NCBI RefSeq assembly: GCF_024220585.1
Contig: NZ_JAMXKF010000006.1
Location: 251,751 to 315,750, forward strand
Direction of reading: 5' to 3'
Length of the DNA stretch: 64,000 nt
From: Dyadobacter diqingensis
Lineage (GTDB): Bacteria; Bacteroidota; Bacteroidia; Cytophagales; Spirosomataceae
The notes under the pieces were generated by a model. The model made no database searches. It was not told where the DNA came from and saw only the letters and a program-made list of their open reading frames with translations. The position numbers and the translations under genes were made by a program. Position 1 is the first letter of the stretch. Every line of letters starts with the position of its first letter. This document shows, piece after piece, positions 37,885-47,996 of this stretch.

Positions 37885-39555
37885 TTACCAGAAAAATACA
37901 TAAACCAGTGTCAGCAGCGCGCAAACGCCAACCGCTCCGACCCGGAAACTATTGGAGGTGGCAAACCAGTGTTTATCCACTTCAAAAGCCTTTTGACTGT
38001 CTTTTCCTTTTGATTCAAACAAACTTATTGCTACCTGAACAACTACGCAAATCCAGAAAACAGTGCCCATACGGTTCAAAAAAGGCATATCCGGAATCTG
38101 ATATTTGAACAAGGCCGAAAGCGGAATACTTAGCAAGGCGGCGGCGAGCGCTCCGTTGGCCGTAGCTCTTTTCCAGAACATACCCAGCAAGAATATACAG
38201 AGAATCCCCGGCGAGATGAACCCGGTGTATTCCTGAATGTATTCAAATCCCTGCCCAAAATTCTTCAAAAATGGACTGATCATCAGCGCAATGGCAAACG
38301 AAACCAAAATAGCCACACGTCCCAGCCAAACCGTTTGCTTGTCGGTCATGTTTGGGTTGAAAAACTTCTTATGGATATCCAGCATGTAAATCGTAGAGAT
38401 ACTGTTGGCTTTTCCTGCCAGCGAGGCCACAATCGCCGCTGTAAGTGCTGCAAAAGAAAGTCCTTTTAGCCCCGTCGGCAGAATGTTCAGTAAAACCGGA
38501 TAAGCGTTATCAGGTTTTACGATCGAATGATCGGTAATTCCTCTGACGATAGCCGCATCTGCATTTTCCTGAAACAGTACATAAGCGGCCAATCCCGGCA
38601 GAACCACGATAAATGGCATCATCAACTTTAAAAATGCAGCAAACAAAACACCGTTTCTTGCCGTGCCCAGATCGGCTCCGAGCGCACGCTGAATCATATA
38701 TTGATTACAGCCAAAGTAGTTGAAATTAACAATCCACTGCCCACCGATAATAAACATCATCAGGCCTGGCAATTGACTGTACGCGTCAACCTGGCCGCCT
38801 CGCCCGTCGTGCACAAAAAATTTACCCGGCTCAAACACCATATGCAGGTGATGATCCGCCTTTTCTTTGATCAGGCTCAATCCCTCAAAAATACCCGCTC
38901 CGGTACCGACTTTATCCGATAATAAATTAAGAGCGAGATAAGTAGTTGCTAAACCTCCGGCCACCAGACAAACAACCTGTATTACGTCCGTATAACCAAT
39001 TACCTTCATTCCGCCAAGCGTGATAAAAACGGCGAAAACAGTCAGAAACAAGGCACAGGCCATAAAATTAAAGCCCGTCATTGTTTCCAGGCTTAACGCG
39101 CCAAGATAAATGATGGAGGTAAGATTTACCAGAATGTACAAAAACAGCCAGAATACCGCCATGATCGTGGCAAGCCTTTTGTCATAACGCAGCTGCAAAA
39201 ACTGGGGCATGGTGTAAATATTATTCCGGATATACATCGGCAGGAAATAAATGGCAATGATCACCAGTGAAAGCCCTCCTACCAGCTCATAAACCGAAAT
39301 AGCAAGACCCAACTGAAAAGCCTGCCCCGACATTCCGATAAACTGCTCCGCGGAAATATTGGACGCGATAATGGACGAACCTATAGCCCACCAGGTAAGC
39401 GAACCTTCCGCGAGAAAGAAATCCTTCACCTCGTTTCCTTTTACATCGGTCGTCTTTTTGCCCTTGTAACGGTAAACCCAGTAACCATAACCGGCCACAA
39501 TAATAAAATAGACCAGAAATATGATGTAATCTATTGTTTCAAGACCTAGTTTCAT
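37885..39555 (-). CDS. Sodium:solute symporter, sugar type (SSS family)
   Basis: The 556-residue protein has about 14 membrane segments. It shows the SSS family patterns: DFFLAEGSLTWWAIGSSIIASNISAEQFIG near the N terminus (the sodium-binding start of TM1), GGLSLVIIAIYFLPMYI, and the later AALTAAIVASLAGKANSISTIYMLDI segment. It most resembles sodium/glucose-type transporters and is probably an inner membrane sugar importer. The aldolase gene lies 82 bases upstream on the same strand, so the two may be co-transcribed for sugar uptake and use. The specific sugar is unknown. Confidence 0.92.
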   Translation of the reverse strand: MKLGLETIDYIIFLVYFIIVAGYGYWVYRYKGKKTTDVKGNEVKDFFLAEGSLTWWAIGSSIIASNISAEQFIGMSGQAFQLGLAISVYELVGGLSLVIIAIYFLPMYIRNNIYTMPQFLQLRYDKRLATIMAVFWLFLYILVNLTSIIYLGALSLETMTGFNFMACALFLTVFAVFITLGGMKVIGYTDVIQVVCLVAGGLATTYLALNLLSDKVGTGAGIFEGLSLIKEKADHHLHMVFEPGKFFVHDGRGGQVDAYSQLPGLMMFIIGGQWIVNFNYFGCNQYMIQRALGADLGTARNGVLFAAFLKLMMPFIVVLPGLAAYVLFQENADAAIVRGITDHSIVKPDNAYPVLLNILPTGLKGLSFAALTAAIVASLAGKANSISTIYMLDIHKKFFNPNMTDKQTVWLGRVAILVSFAIALMISPFLKNFGQGFEYIQEYTGFISPGILCIFLLGMFWKRATANGALAAALLSIPLSALFKYQIPDMPFLNRMGTVFWICVVVQVAISLFESKGKDSQKAFEVDKHWFATSNSFRVGAVGVCALLTLVYVFFW

Positions 39556-39637
39556 GGATTTATTTTGACAGATGGAATGGAAAGCAAAACTGTGTTTTCG
39601 CGGTGTACCGCAGCGGAATTTTTAGGATTGATCAATT

Positions 39638-40294
39638 TCATCCGTTCCCCTTTTTATAATCGCTGAGGAATTTGGCCAGTCCGCTGTCTGTCAGAGGATG
39701 GTTCAATAAGGCCAGCATCGCGCTCAACGGTCCGGTGATTACATCTGAGCCAATTTCGGCACACTGAATAATGTGCATCGGGTGACGGACAGACGCAGCC
39801 AAAATCTGAGTTTTATAGCCATAGTTGTCATAAATCTTGCGAATTTGGGCGATCAGACCGATACCGTCTGTGGAGATATCGTCAAGTCGGCCTACAAACG
39901 GAGACACATACGTGGCACCGGCTTTGGCAGCCATCAATGCCTGACCTGCTGAGAAAACCAGTGTGCAATTCGTCTTAATCCCTTTTTCAGTAAAGTATTT
40001 TATAGCCCGGACACCATCTTTGATCATCGGAACTTTCACAATAATATTCGGGTGCAATTGTGCCAGGGCCTCTCCTTCCAGAATAATATTTTCAAAATCG
40101 GTTGATATTACCTCTGCTGAAATCGGTCCGTCCACAATATTACAGATGTCAACATAATGTTGAAGTATCCGGTCTTTGCCCGTAATGCCCTCTTTGGCCA
40201 TCAGTGACGGATTTGTCGTTACACCATCCAATACGCCCAGGTTAGCAGCTTCGGTAATTTCAGCCAGATTGGCCGTGTCAATAAAGAATTTCAT
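39638..40294 (-). CDS. fsa: Fructose-6-phosphate aldolase / small transaldolase
   Basis: From ATG 40294 the product is 218 residues, the normal length for the short transaldolase/FSA group; a 12-residue upstream extension is not needed. MKFFIDTANLAEI, DGVTTNPSLMAKEG, the Schiff-base Lys87 in IIVKVPM, and SPFVGRLDD are all present. The enzyme transfers or cleaves a three-carbon dihydroxyacetone unit in the pentose phosphate region of metabolism; transaldolase and aldolase activity cannot be separated by these motifs. It precedes the symporter gene. Confidence 0.93.
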   Translation of the reverse strand: MKFFIDTANLAEITEAANLGVLDGVTTNPSLMAKEGITGKDRILQHYVDICNIVDGPISAEVISTDFENIILEGEALAQLHPNIIVKVPMIKDGVRAIKYFTEKGIKTNCTLVFSAGQALMAAKAGATYVSPFVGRLDDISTDGIGLIAQIRKIYDNYGYKTQILAASVRHPMHIIQCAEIGSDVITGPLSAMLALLNHPLTDSGLAKFLSDYKKGNG

Positions 40295-40472
40295 ACAATG
40301 GATAAAGTTAATTTTGAATTCAAATAGCAATAAAAGTGTATTAATGACACAATTTTAAGCAAACAAATGGTTTATACAAATACTTTTATAAAATTTATGA
40401 TAATTTTTATAAAAGTAACTGATGGTTATATTTAAAATACTATGATTGAAAGCCATGAAATAACAACATAAA

Positions 40473-43400
40473 TCACCTGAAATTTCTGCCGGAAGGAAAT
40501 ATTTCCACCTGCACATCTTTTTTCGTCTGTGTTCTTTTATTGATCATCTGCGAAACATATTCATCTTTTTCATCTGCCCGCGAAAGGGTGAGTAAAGCCG
40601 GGTTATCCTGTTCGTTTGCTGTGAGCTTACGCAGTAATCCGGACAGATCAAAACAGCGTCGGACGATCACGTGAATTACTTCTCCTTCAATTTGCAGCTT
40701 ACCTTCCACCATCAACAGCCGGGATTTCAGCACTTCCTTCCGGTATTTCTCAAAAAGATTTTGAAAAACGACCAGATTCGCGACACCCGTTTCATCTTCA
40801 ATGGTAATAAAACAAACCCCTTTGGCAGTTCCGGGCCTTTGCCGAACCAGTACCAGACCCGCCACTTTCACGACCATACCGTCCTTCATTTTAGGCAGTG
40901 CATGGGTCGGTGTTACACCAAGTAAGGCTAGTTTTTCCCGGACAAAACCAACCGGATGCGCTTTTAAAGACAAAGCGGTTGAAGTATAATCCTGCACGAC
41001 ATGCTCGGGGGCCGTCATTTCCGGCAAGAATACCTGCTGCTCAAAAGTACTCTCCGAAGCATGGCCGTTGAACAAACCCACGGGTCGGTCATTAAGGGCC
41101 GAAACTTCCCATAAAGCCTGCCGGCGGTCCAGGCCAATGGATCTGAATGCGTCGGCATCGGCCAGTTTTTCCAATGCAATTTGCGAAACACCCGCATCAC
41201 GCAGGGCATGAATGGTGCTGTAAGGTTTTTCCCTTCCCGCCAGCAGCATCTGTATATCTTCTTCCCGCAAACCCTTGATCTGCCGGAAACCCAGCCGCAT
41301 CGGCAGGTATTCCCTTTCCATGCCAAGGGCTTCCAGCAAATTGTCCCAGTCGGAGTAATTGATATCCACCGGCCTCACCTCAACATAATTCTTTTTTGCA
41401 TCAATAATAATCTGGGCTGGCTGGTAAAAACCCATCGGCATACTGTTTAGCAAAGCCGTCGCGAAAACATCCGGGTAATAACACTTGATCCAGGACGATA
41501 CGTAAACCAGCAGTGCAAAACTTGCGGCATGACTTTCAGGAAAGCCGTAACTCCCAAAACCTTCAAGCTGCTTAAATACACGCTGTGCAAATTCCCTGGT
41601 ATAACCCCGTTGCATCATCCCATCAGTCAGTTTTTTTTCAAACTTGGTAACCATTCCCTTTGCTTTAAAAGTAGCCATACTTCGCCGGAGCTCGTCCGCT
41701 TCCGCAGGTGAAAAACCTCCGGCAACGATCGCAATTTTCATCGCCTGCTCCTGAAACAGAGGCACTCCCAAAGTCCTTCCAAGAATCTCTTCCAGTTCTT
41801 TTGAGGGGAATTCAACGGTCTCTTCTCCATTGCGTCTCCGCAGATAAGGATGTACCATATCGCCCTGAATCGGCCCCGGACGCACAATGGCGACTTCGAT
41901 AACCAGATCATAAAAATTTTGGGGCCTCAACCTGGGCAACATGGATTGCTGTGCACGGCTTTCGATCTGAAACACCCCAATTGTTTCCGCATGACTAATC
42001 ATGTCATATACCGCCGGATCATCTTGTTCAATATTGGCCAGGGTCAAATCCAGATCATAGTGTTTTTTGGCAAGATCAAATGCTTTTCTGATGCAGGTCA
42101 GCATACCCAAAGCTAGTATATCAATCTTTAAGAAACCCAGCGTGTCAATGTCATCTTTATTCCATTCTATGCAGGTTCTGTTTTCCATGCGTGCATTCAG
42201 GATCGGGCACAGATCAGACAACTTCCCGCGCGTGATCACAAAACCGCCGGTATGCTGTCCCAACTGACGCGGAAAGCCCATAAACTGTTTGGTCAGATCC
42301 AGTATCTTCAAAAGATGAGGATCTTCCGGATTAAATCCATGTTCTGCAATCCGCTTTCCTTCAAACCATTCTTCTGTAAACTCCCAGATAGAACCCGAAA
42401 GCCGATTGATGGCGTCTACCGATAAGCCCATTGCTTTTCCAACATCACGAATAGCGCCCCGCTGGTGCTGCTGTGTTACGGTCGCAACGATGGCCGCCCG
42501 GTCTCTGCCATATTTATTGTAGATATACTGGATAACTTCCTCCCGTCGCTCGTGCTCAAAATCGACATCAATATCCGGCGGTTCATTACGGGCCGAAGAG
42601 ATAAACCGCTCAAACAACAGCTCAAATTTCATGGGATCTACGGACGTGATTCCCAGACAATAACAAACCGTGGAATTAGCCGCCGAGCCCCTGCCCTGGC
42701 ATAAAATATTCTGTTCTCTTGCAAAACGGACGATATCATAAACGGTTAGAAAATAAGGCGCGTAATCCATTTCCTCAATAAAGGTCATCTCGTGTGCTAT
42801 CGCAGACGTAATCTTCTCCGGCACATTTCCCGCAAAACGTTCCTCCGCCCCCCTCCATGTCAGGAATTTAAGTTCCTCCAAAGGCGTACGACCGTCATTT
42901 GTGATCTCTTCGGGATATACATATTTCAGTGAGTCCAGCGAAAACTGACAAGCTTCGGCAATTTCCTGCGTGCGACGGATCGCATCCGGATAATGCCGGA
43001 AAAGCCGGATCATTTCATCGAACGGTTTCAGATATCTTTCTCCGTTCTGATTCAGACGAAAACCGGCGTTATATATCGTACATTTTTCACGGATACAGGT
43101 AAGAATATCCTGTAATTCCCGTCGCTGCGCATTGTGATAGTAGACATTATTGGTGGCCACCATCGGGATATCCAACCGTGTTGCAAGCTGCGAAATGCGG
43201 TACAGCTTTTTCATATCATCCGATTGATAAGAACGGGACGCGCCGATGTACAGGTCATTTCCCAAAGCCTGCCGGTATTCCTCAGCCGCTTTTTTAAAAG
43301 CAGGATCAAAATCAAAGAATTCGTTTAACGAAACCGGAGGCAGAACAATGAATTTCATTCCTTTGGCATACGTGTATACATCGGCTTTATACAAATGGCA

Positions 43401-43709
43401 CTGCCCCTTTTCCGCCCGCATGTTCCCCTCCGTCAGCAAAGCCGAAAGCTGAGAATATGCCTTTTGACAGGTCGGATAAGCGAGCAAACTGGGGCCATCC
43501 AGCAAATCGAGCCGACATGCCGGAATGATAGAAATATCTTTCCCCTTCGCCGCAGCATGCCCGCGAACAATACCTGCCAGACTATTGCGATCCGTAATGG
43601 CAATTTTTTTATAACTCATTTCAGCGGCCTGCAACACCAGCTCTTCCGGATGCGACCCGCCCCGTAGAAAGCTGAAATTCGTTGTTACCTGTAATTCCGT
43701 GTAGCTCAT
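40473..43709 (-). CDS. dnaE2: Error-prone DNA polymerase III alpha subunit DnaE2
   Basis: The 1078-residue protein has an N-terminal PHP domain (FSFLRGGSHPEELV, ITDRNSLAG), the polymerase palm with the catalytic PDIDVDFEHERREEV motif, and a C-terminal OB-fold (MVVKVAGLVLVRQRPGTAKG). That length and motif set is typical of DnaE2 (ImuC), which performs mutagenic translesion synthesis with ImuA and ImuB. I start it at ATG 43709, preceded by GAAGGAAG as a ribosome-binding site; a TTG five codons upstream is also open. It begins 15 bases after the imuB stop, so the two genes are one operon. Confidence 0.95.
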   Translation of the reverse strand: MSYTELQVTTNFSFLRGGSHPEELVLQAAEMSYKKIAITDRNSLAGIVRGHAAAKGKDISIIPACRLDLLDGPSLLAYPTCQKAYSQLSALLTEGNMRAEKGQCHLYKADVYTYAKGMKFIVLPPVSLNEFFDFDPAFKKAAEEYRQALGNDLYIGASRSYQSDDMKKLYRISQLATRLDIPMVATNNVYYHNAQRRELQDILTCIREKCTIYNAGFRLNQNGERYLKPFDEMIRLFRHYPDAIRRTQEIAEACQFSLDSLKYVYPEEITNDGRTPLEELKFLTWRGAEERFAGNVPEKITSAIAHEMTFIEEMDYAPYFLTVYDIVRFAREQNILCQGRGSAANSTVCYCLGITSVDPMKFELLFERFISSARNEPPDIDVDFEHERREEVIQYIYNKYGRDRAAIVATVTQQHQRGAIRDVGKAMGLSVDAINRLSGSIWEFTEEWFEGKRIAEHGFNPEDPHLLKILDLTKQFMGFPRQLGQHTGGFVITRGKLSDLCPILNARMENRTCIEWNKDDIDTLGFLKIDILALGMLTCIRKAFDLAKKHYDLDLTLANIEQDDPAVYDMISHAETIGVFQIESRAQQSMLPRLRPQNFYDLVIEVAIVRPGPIQGDMVHPYLRRRNGEETVEFPSKELEEILGRTLGVPLFQEQAMKIAIVAGGFSPAEADELRRSMATFKAKGMVTKFEKKLTDGMMQRGYTREFAQRVFKQLEGFGSYGFPESHAASFALLVYVSSWIKCYYPDVFATALLNSMPMGFYQPAQIIIDAKKNYVEVRPVDINYSDWDNLLEALGMEREYLPMRLGFRQIKGLREEDIQMLLAGREKPYSTIHALRDAGVSQIALEKLADADAFRSIGLDRRQALWEVSALNDRPVGLFNGHASESTFEQQVFLPEMTAPEHVVQDYTSTALSLKAHPVGFVREKLALLGVTPTHALPKMKDGMVVKVAGLVLVRQRPGTAKGVCFITIEDETGVANLVVFQNLFEKYRKEVLKSRLLMVEGKLQIEGEVIHVIVRRCFDLSGLLRKLTANEQDNPALLTLSRADEKDEYVSQMINKRTQTKKDVQVEIFPSGRNFR

Positions 43710-43724
43710 ATTTTCTTCCTTCAA

Positions 43725-45224
43725 TCAGGCAAAAAAGCCGTGAATAAACCATTCCGGTTTCTTTTCCCCGTAATGTCCCAGCCTGAAAACCCAGTACCGC
43801 GCACCGCTTTCATCTTCCAGACAATAATAATCCCGATGCAAACCACCTTCCAGCCACCACTCACGCTCAATCCTTTCGGGGCCGTCAGATCTGCGGATCT
43901 TATGTACTTTTCCTTTGTAGCGAAACAGTATGGGTGGGTAGTCGGGCAGCACCTCACTTGTCTCAATCCGTTCCGGTTGTGGCAACAGATGTACGGGTCG
44001 AAGCCGGTCAGTGCGCCAGGTCGTCTGTGGTTTTTCTAAAAGGGATGCCGCAATTTTGACAGACCGTTCGGGCCAATAATGCTCGTCGGGCAAATACCGG
44101 CGGATCGCCTGCATTCCGGCCCTTCCCGCCAGCCTGTCTAGCAGTTCCAGTAAGCCCGTATCCTCATTTCCCCTTCCGGTTTTCCAAAGGGTTTCCTGCA
44201 CAGGATCAATATCTTCCACTACGGGAGCTTCAAGCATGAATAACTCGATTCCCAAAGCTGGTTCTATCGTTGGTATTTTAAGCTCGAAAAGCTTGAACAG
44301 ATGGCTCACGTGGCACGAAGGGCCATTCGTAACGATATCAATCTGCTCGATTTCACCGTCCATCCGATATCCCCGAAAAATCGCAGTTCTCAGCCCCTTG
44401 CCCTCACTTGCCAACCGCTGACAAAGTGTTTCCAGCAGTTTTTGCAGTGCAATTTTTATTCCCGTAGCAGTCACAATTGGCTCCAGACAAGGCAGCCGTT
44501 CCTGATAAGGCTCCGCAGGTTGAACCGGGTCGATGATTTCATTCATAGGACCTAGTGCCTGATCAAGCCGATCCAATAAAAGTTGCCCAAAACGTCTGCG
44601 AAGAACAGAACGGGGCATGCCGATAAAACTCCGGATCTGGTATAACCCAAGTTTCTGCATACGCTGTATTGTATCCGGCTCCAGACGTAAAGCCGCAGGA
44701 GACAAAGATAGCAAAGCATCCGCCTGTCTTCCGGTTTCAACAATTGGCGAACCTTGCCCGTAACGACAAACAGCCCACGCAGCTCCGACCGTGTCGGCCA
44801 TGGCTATACGCACATCATAACCTGCACTTTGGAGTTTAAGTACAATATCTTTCAGATAATCATGCTCTCCACCCCACAAATGAGCACAACCTGTCACATC
44901 CAGTATTAACCCGTTTGGCGGATCCACTGCTGCGATGGGTGTGTAGCGTATACACCACACCGCCAGTGCATGTAAAAGTTTCCCACCCAGCTCCGGCTTA
45001 TTCTCAATCACCTGCAAAGAAGGAAAAACAGCCCTTGCATCCGCCACTACCATGCCCGTTTCAATGCCATTAGCCTCAGCCAGTGCATTGGCAGCCGTCA
45101 CCACCATCCTACCGCGCTCGGGAGCCGCCAGCACAAATGGCATGTCTTTTAGCGCAGGCTGGCGTATTACAAACCAGTCTGTTGTTAAATGACGAAACCA
45201 TATGACTACAATGCGTTTGGGCAT
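43725..45224 (-). CDS. imuB: ImuB, catalytically inactive Y-family polymerase-like protein
   Basis: The 499-residue protein has a Y-family polymerase fold (VVIWFRHLTTDWFVIRQP at the start, ILDVTGCAHLWGGE in the palm) but lacks the acidic triad at the first metal site, as expected for ImuB. It acts as the hub that joins DnaE2, ImuA and the sliding clamp during damage-induced mutagenesis. It is the first gene of the imuB-dnaE2 operon. The operator-like block at 45248-45293 lies 24 bases upstream of its ATG. imuA, usually adjacent, is 4.3 kb away here. Confidence 0.92.
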   Translation of the reverse strand: MPKRIVVIWFRHLTTDWFVIRQPALKDMPFVLAAPERGRMVVTAANALAEANGIETGMVVADARAVFPSLQVIENKPELGGKLLHALAVWCIRYTPIAAVDPPNGLILDVTGCAHLWGGEHDYLKDIVLKLQSAGYDVRIAMADTVGAAWAVCRYGQGSPIVETGRQADALLSLSPAALRLEPDTIQRMQKLGLYQIRSFIGMPRSVLRRRFGQLLLDRLDQALGPMNEIIDPVQPAEPYQERLPCLEPIVTATGIKIALQKLLETLCQRLASEGKGLRTAIFRGYRMDGEIEQIDIVTNGPSCHVSHLFKLFELKIPTIEPALGIELFMLEAPVVEDIDPVQETLWKTGRGNEDTGLLELLDRLAGRAGMQAIRRYLPDEHYWPERSVKIAASLLEKPQTTWRTDRLRPVHLLPQPERIETSEVLPDYPPILFRYKGKVHKIRRSDGPERIEREWWLEGGLHRDYYCLEDESGARYWVFRLGHYGEKKPEWFIHGFFA

Positions 45225-45247
45225 GTTTTCAAGTATTTAATCTTTCG

Positions 45248-45293
45248 TATTGTTATTATTAGCAACAATAATTAGTTTCTAATAATAACAATA
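45248..45293 (-). promoter_or_regulatory. Operator-like block upstream of imuB
   Basis: TATTGTTATTATTAG (45248-45262) and CTAATAATAACAATA (45279-45293) form a perfect 15 bp inverted repeat around 16 bases. Read on the plus strand, TTGTTATTATTAGCAACAA (45250-45268) and GTTTCTAATAATAACA (45275-45290) recur with the same 25-base offset at 50299 and 50324, in front of imuA and the XRE-S24 regulator gene. This is the natural binding site of that regulator. Confidence 0.75.
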
Positions 45294-45784
45294 TTTTAGA
45301 GCAGTGCCAAATTTTTAATGGGATTTAGTAACGTTTATTTGATGGCAAACAGTGAAAGCTTATTTCCGGCGGTTATAGGTTACACAGAGTAACACTGAGA
45401 ATAAAGGAGAAATACGGAGATTGATTATTTTAGATCGTTACTAGCGGTTTACAGATGGCCGTGAGGATAAGGGAATCACGTGCAGATTTGCTATTTATGC
45501 CGTTACAAACGGCTATTTATTTTCTATGCGTAGTTAAAAACTACACATAACAGAGTAGTTAAAAACTACAATGTTGTGCGGAGTGTTCAGCCGAACACTT
45601 CGTACTCAAAATAATAGTCAGTCTGTGACTGACGAGATTAGATTAATCCTAACCAATAAAAATTTGTGCAGTCGGATAAAAATGTAAACCTGATTAAAAT
45701 AAGTTTAAAATGAACTTTATCTAAACTAAAAAATGAGTTACATTCAGTAGTTAATATTTAAATATCCTGATTGAGATAACCGAT
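45294..45784. repeat. Intergenic region with one diverged copy of the four-palindrome repeat
   Basis: After a lead sequence (GGTTACACAGAG at 45378) comes a partial, somewhat diverged copy at about 45498-45633: GCCGTTACAAACGGC, then TAGTTAAAAACTA (twice), then GTGTTCAGCCGAACAC, then GTCAGTCTGTGACTGAC at 45617-45633. The orientation is the same as in the two larger arrays. 45640-45784 is AT-rich and must hold the AraC promoter, which I cannot place. Confidence 0.75.
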
Positions 45785-46609
45785 ATGAATATCAAAGCTT
45801 TTCTTCCTGAAAATGAAAAAATTCAGGAACATGTGGCGTATTATTTTATTTTTAATTTTGAAGAGCAACATATTAGTAAGACATATTTCAATTACCCTGG
45901 AACCCACAATCTGGTTACGATTTGCAACAACTTTTCTACCGAGTTGATTGAAGGCAATCTTATGATCAATGAAATCGAAGAGAAAAAGTTCAGGATAGAT
46001 ATTACCGGTCGGTTTACAAAGGCAATTCCCTGCAAGATCAATGGCAAAATAAAAGGTATAACCATCGTCTTTAAACCACTAGGAATAAACCAATTTTGCG
46101 AAAAATCTTTTAGTCAGATACTTCCCGAAGCTCACAATGATTTCCCCTATTGGAAGAATGAGGCCACGGCATTGGAAGCCCTTCTGAATAGTAGCGATAT
46201 TAAAGAAATCGCAAAGAAATTAGACGCCATTTTACTCTCATTTTACAGACCTTTTGAAAACAAGATTGTGTCAGATACGCTCCGTCTTTTACATGAAGAT
46301 TTTACCAATAACAATGTGACGAAAATAGAACAAACACTTCATGTAAATCGTAAAATGCTGCTCCGACAGTTTAAAAAGCATTTGGGTGTTAGTATTACAG
46401 ATTATCGTAGAATTTTGAGATTTAGAGAAGCGATCCTGTTACTGCCGGCTAACAACGAAAACCTAACGCAACTGGCCTATGAATCACATTTTAGCGATCA
46501 ATCGCATTTCATAAAAGACATTCAGAAATTGGCCGGTGAAAGTCCGGGAAACTTATTTAAACAAAGTGAACTGGTAAAAGGAACACCCTTTTTTATCAAA
46601 GCGAAATAA
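45785..46609 (+). CDS. AraC family transcriptional regulator
   Basis: The 274-residue protein has an N-terminal sensing domain of the DUF6597 kind (HVAYYFIFNFEE..., FKPLGINQFCEKSFSQILPEAHND) and a C-terminal AraC DNA-binding domain at about 165-262 (VTKIEQTLHVNRKMLLRQFKKHLG, LTQLAYESHFSDQSHFIKDIQKLAG). It is followed 77 bases later by a DUF4386 membrane protein gene in the same direction; this two-gene unit probably includes the regulator's target. It lies inside the block that separates imuA from imuB. Confidence 0.9.
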   Translation: MNIKAFLPENEKIQEHVAYYFIFNFEEQHISKTYFNYPGTHNLVTICNNFSTELIEGNLMINEIEEKKFRIDITGRFTKAIPCKINGKIKGITIVFKPLGINQFCEKSFSQILPEAHNDFPYWKNEATALEALLNSSDIKEIAKKLDAILLSFYRPFENKIVSDTLRLLHEDFTNNNVTKIEQTLHVNRKMLLRQFKKHLGVSITDYRRILRFREAILLLPANNENLTQLAYESHFSDQSHFIKDIQKLAGESPGNLFKQSELVKGTPFFIKAK

Positions 46610-46686
46610 AAGAGATTGTCCCGAAAATACAATTTCCGTGATTTTGATTTCCATTTCTTTGTACAAAATTGTAAAAGACAGAACTT

Positions 46687-47358
46687 ATGGAAACAAAAGC
46701 AATTGTAATAAAACGAAACGTACAAATTGTTGGAATGCTAATCCTTTTTCGCTTCGCTGTTGGTGTTTCTGGTATATTTTTACAAGAAATATCTGATGAC
46801 TTGCAAGCCGTATCAAACCATGTATTTAAAAACAACATTGCAATTACATTCGATTTTCTGACGGGTATGGCTTCGGTAGCAATTGCGATTTTGCTATTCC
46901 CTATCATGAAAAAATACAGTAATGGACTGGCGATTTGGCTATTAGCATTCAGTGGCATTGGTTTTGCAAATATGATTGGCGAGAACATAAGTGTTTATAC
47001 ACTGGGAAAATTAAGTCAGGAGTTCACAGCAAAAGGTTCTGCCGAAACCGCTCTTTACCAAACGCTGGCCAGGAGTAAAGTAAACGGTTATATGATTTCT
47101 CACTTCTTCGGGCTTATCATACATTGTATTGGTTTTGTAGCATTTTATGTCCTGTTGTTTCAAAAACAACTAGTACCCCGGCTCATTTCCATTTTCGCTT
47201 TAATAGCGCTCTTACTGGTTGTTACCAATACATTCCTGCAAATATTCGATTTAAAATCAAGTATGCTCATGTACCTGCCTAATAGTATTTTACAAATTCT
47301 ATTAGGTACCTGGCTGATTGTAAAGGGATTAAATTTCAAGACAGTCCCATCTGTGTAA
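46687..47358 (+). CDS. DUF4386 family membrane protein
   Basis: The 223-residue protein has about six membrane segments. The pattern AVGVSGIFLQEISDDLQAVSNHVFKNNIAI followed by LTGMASVAIAILLFPIMKKYSNGLA split across helices, and SHFFGLIIHCIGFVAFYVLLFQKQLVPR, fits DUF4386. The function of the family is unknown. It often sits beside AraC-type or other small regulators, as here. A repeat array begins about 20 bases after its stop. Confidence 0.8.
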   Translation: METKAIVIKRNVQIVGMLILFRFAVGVSGIFLQEISDDLQAVSNHVFKNNIAITFDFLTGMASVAIAILLFPIMKKYSNGLAIWLLAFSGIGFANMIGENISVYTLGKLSQEFTAKGSAETALYQTLARSKVNGYMISHFFGLIIHCIGFVAFYVLLFQKQLVPRLISIFALIALLLVVTNTFLQIFDLKSSMLMYLPNSILQILLGTWLIVKGLNFKTVPSV

Positions 47359-47376
47359 TCTGTTATGTTTGTTGTA

Positions 47377-47996
47377 TCTGTTGTTCGGAGTGTTCAACAG
47401 AACACTTTGTACTGAAAAATGATAGTCAGTCTGTGACTGACCAGCGTAGAGATTTACCTATGCAGGCCGTTACAAACGGCCATTTATTTGAAATACGTAG
47501 TTTAAAAAACTACGCATAACAGAATCTGTTGTACGGAGTGTTCAACAGAACACTTTGTACTGAAAAATAATTGTCAGTCTGTGACTGACCAGCGCAGAGA
47601 TTTACCTATGCAGGTCGTTACAAACGGCAATTTATTTGAAATACGTAGTTGAAAAAACTACGCATAACAGAGGAGTTGTTCGAAGTGTTCAACCGAACAC
47701 TTCGAACTGAAAATAATAGTCAGTCTGTGACTGACCAGCGCAGAGATTTACTTATGCAGGCCGTTACAAACGGCCATTTATTTGAAATGCGCAGTTATAA
47801 AAACTACGCATAACAGAGGAGAGCTCAACCGAACACCTCGTACTGAAAATGATAGTCAGTCTGTGACTGACCAGCGCAGAGATTACTTATGCAGGTCGTT
47901 ACAAACGGCCATTTATTTGAAATACTTAGTTGAAAAAACTACGTATAACTGAGCCGTTATAAACAGCCATTTATTTGAAATATGCAGTTGAAAGAA
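47377..47996 (+). repeat. Tandem array of four-palindrome repeats (four full copies plus a partial)
   Basis: Each unit contains four small hairpins in fixed order: GTGTTC-N4-GAACAC, GTCAGTC-TGT-GACTGAC, GCCGTT-ACA-AACGGC and GTAGTT-N5-AACTAC. The second palindrome starts at 47425, 47573, 47719 and 47855, so the period is 148, 146 and 136 bases. A fifth, partial unit carrying only the last two hairpins ends near 48010, inside the 3' end of the convergent membrane protein gene. No ORF spans the array. Confidence 0.92.

Noticed and set aside
43710..43724. TTG start for dnaE2 five codons upstream
   Set aside because: ATG 43709 has a good GAAGGAAG ribosome-binding site and gives the usual family start.
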